Source: an uncultured Eubacteriales bacterium
GTDB lineage: Bacteria; Bacillota; Clostridia; Oscillospirales; CAG-382
Assembly (NCBI GenBank): GCA_900546385.1
Contig: URCT01000130.1
Span: 1-6,382 of the forward strand
Direction of reading: 5' to 3'
DNA length: 6,382 bases
The translations under genes were made by a program, and so were the position numbers. Of the stretch, positions 6,180 to 6,382 are shown piece by piece (position 1 is the first letter of the stretch; the number at the start of each line of letters is the position of its first letter). The notes beneath the pieces were generated by a model that saw nothing but the letters and a program-made list of their open reading frames with translations, was not told the origin of the DNA and did no database searches.

Positions 6180-6219
6180 AAAAAATCCGTGCTTCGGAAA
6201 ACCGAAACACGGATTTTTT
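6180..6219 (+). terminator. Strong bidirectional intrinsic terminator after the GRE operon
   Basis: AAAAAATCCGTG (6180-6191) pairs perfectly with CACGGATTTTTT (6208-6219). After one C-A mismatch, an inner stem TTCGG (6193-6197) / CCGAA (6202-6206) closes an AAAA loop. The T-run ends the plus-strand operon, whose stop is at 6172-6174. The A-run gives a matching T-run on the minus strand, so it also serves the convergent gene ending at 6231. Confidence 0.95.
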
Positions 6220-6230
6220 CTTATACTTAA

Positions 6231-6382
6231 TTAGTCGACATACGAAATATCGGTAATGGTATATTTGAATGCGTCTTTCTGCGAACCCTTGCAGGAAGCG
6301 GAAAGTGCTACATGCGCCTTACCGTCGGTAAACACCTTGGTAAAATCGGAGCTTTCATACGTATAGGTATACGACTTGTCGC
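6231..6382 (-). CDS. C-terminal end of an unidentified protein (start beyond the right edge)
   Basis: The minus strand is open from the edge for 49 codons to a TAA at 6233-6231, ending ...ITDISYVD. Composition is rich in Thr, Ser, Tyr, Lys and Asp (for example DKSYTYTYESSDFTK, then HVALSASCKGSQKDAFKYT). This resembles a beta-rich domain such as the tail of an exported protein or lipoprotein, but that is a guess from composition. I do not recognise the family. Its stop lies 11 nt from the shared terminator hairpin, the expected layout for a real convergent gene, and codon use resembles the neighbours. It is probably unrelated in function to the GRE operon. Confidence 0.65.
   Translation of the reverse strand, partial: DKSYTYTYESSDFTKVFTDGKAHVALSASCKGSQKDAFKYTITDISYVD

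Overview
The window looks like a chromosomal segment of an anaerobic low-to-moderate-GC Firmicute, most likely a member of Clostridia. The reasons are a glycyl radical enzyme (GRE) with its oxygen-sensitive activase, a QueT-type ECF transporter subunit behind a class I preQ1 riboswitch, an AraC regulator of clostridial style, strong AGGAG-type ribosome binding sites and sigma-A-like promoters. The species cannot be fixed from the sequence alone. I see no mobile element, CRISPR array, tRNA or rRNA.

Left part (1-2231, minus strand). A transcription unit reads right to left. It consists of a sigma-A-type promoter (TTGCAA, 17 bp, TATACT), a preQ1-I riboswitch leader, queT (queuosine-precursor uptake subunit) and, 17 bp later, ftsH. 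FtsH is the membrane AAA+ zinc protease; it starts at a TTG codon and runs off the left edge, so its C-terminus is missing. Pairing a housekeeping protease with a riboswitch-controlled vitamin-precursor transporter in one unit is unusual.

Middle and right part (2232-6219). This is a compact three-gene cassette: an AraC/XylS regulator on the minus strand and, divergently on the plus strand, a 708-residue GRE followed 4 nt later by its radical-SAM activase. A strong hairpin terminator closes the plus-strand operon. The GRE has the glycyl-radical loop (G685) and a thiyl-cysteine motif G-C-N-E (C364, E366). It lacks the paired cysteines of pyruvate formate-lyase and the Asp that follows the Cys in diol dehydratases, so its substrate is unknown. 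The 168 bp divergent control region holds a good promoter for the regulator, a weak one for the GRE, a 51-bp-spaced direct repeat and a central dyad. All of this fits a regulator that senses a small molecule and switches on its own enzyme pair. No dehydrogenase, transporter or microcompartment shell gene lies inside the operon.

Far right (6231-6382, minus strand). The last 49 codons of an unidentified gene run convergently into the shared bidirectional terminator.

The item most worth pursuing is the regulator-GRE-activase cassette, which may carry an uncharacterised radical reaction.
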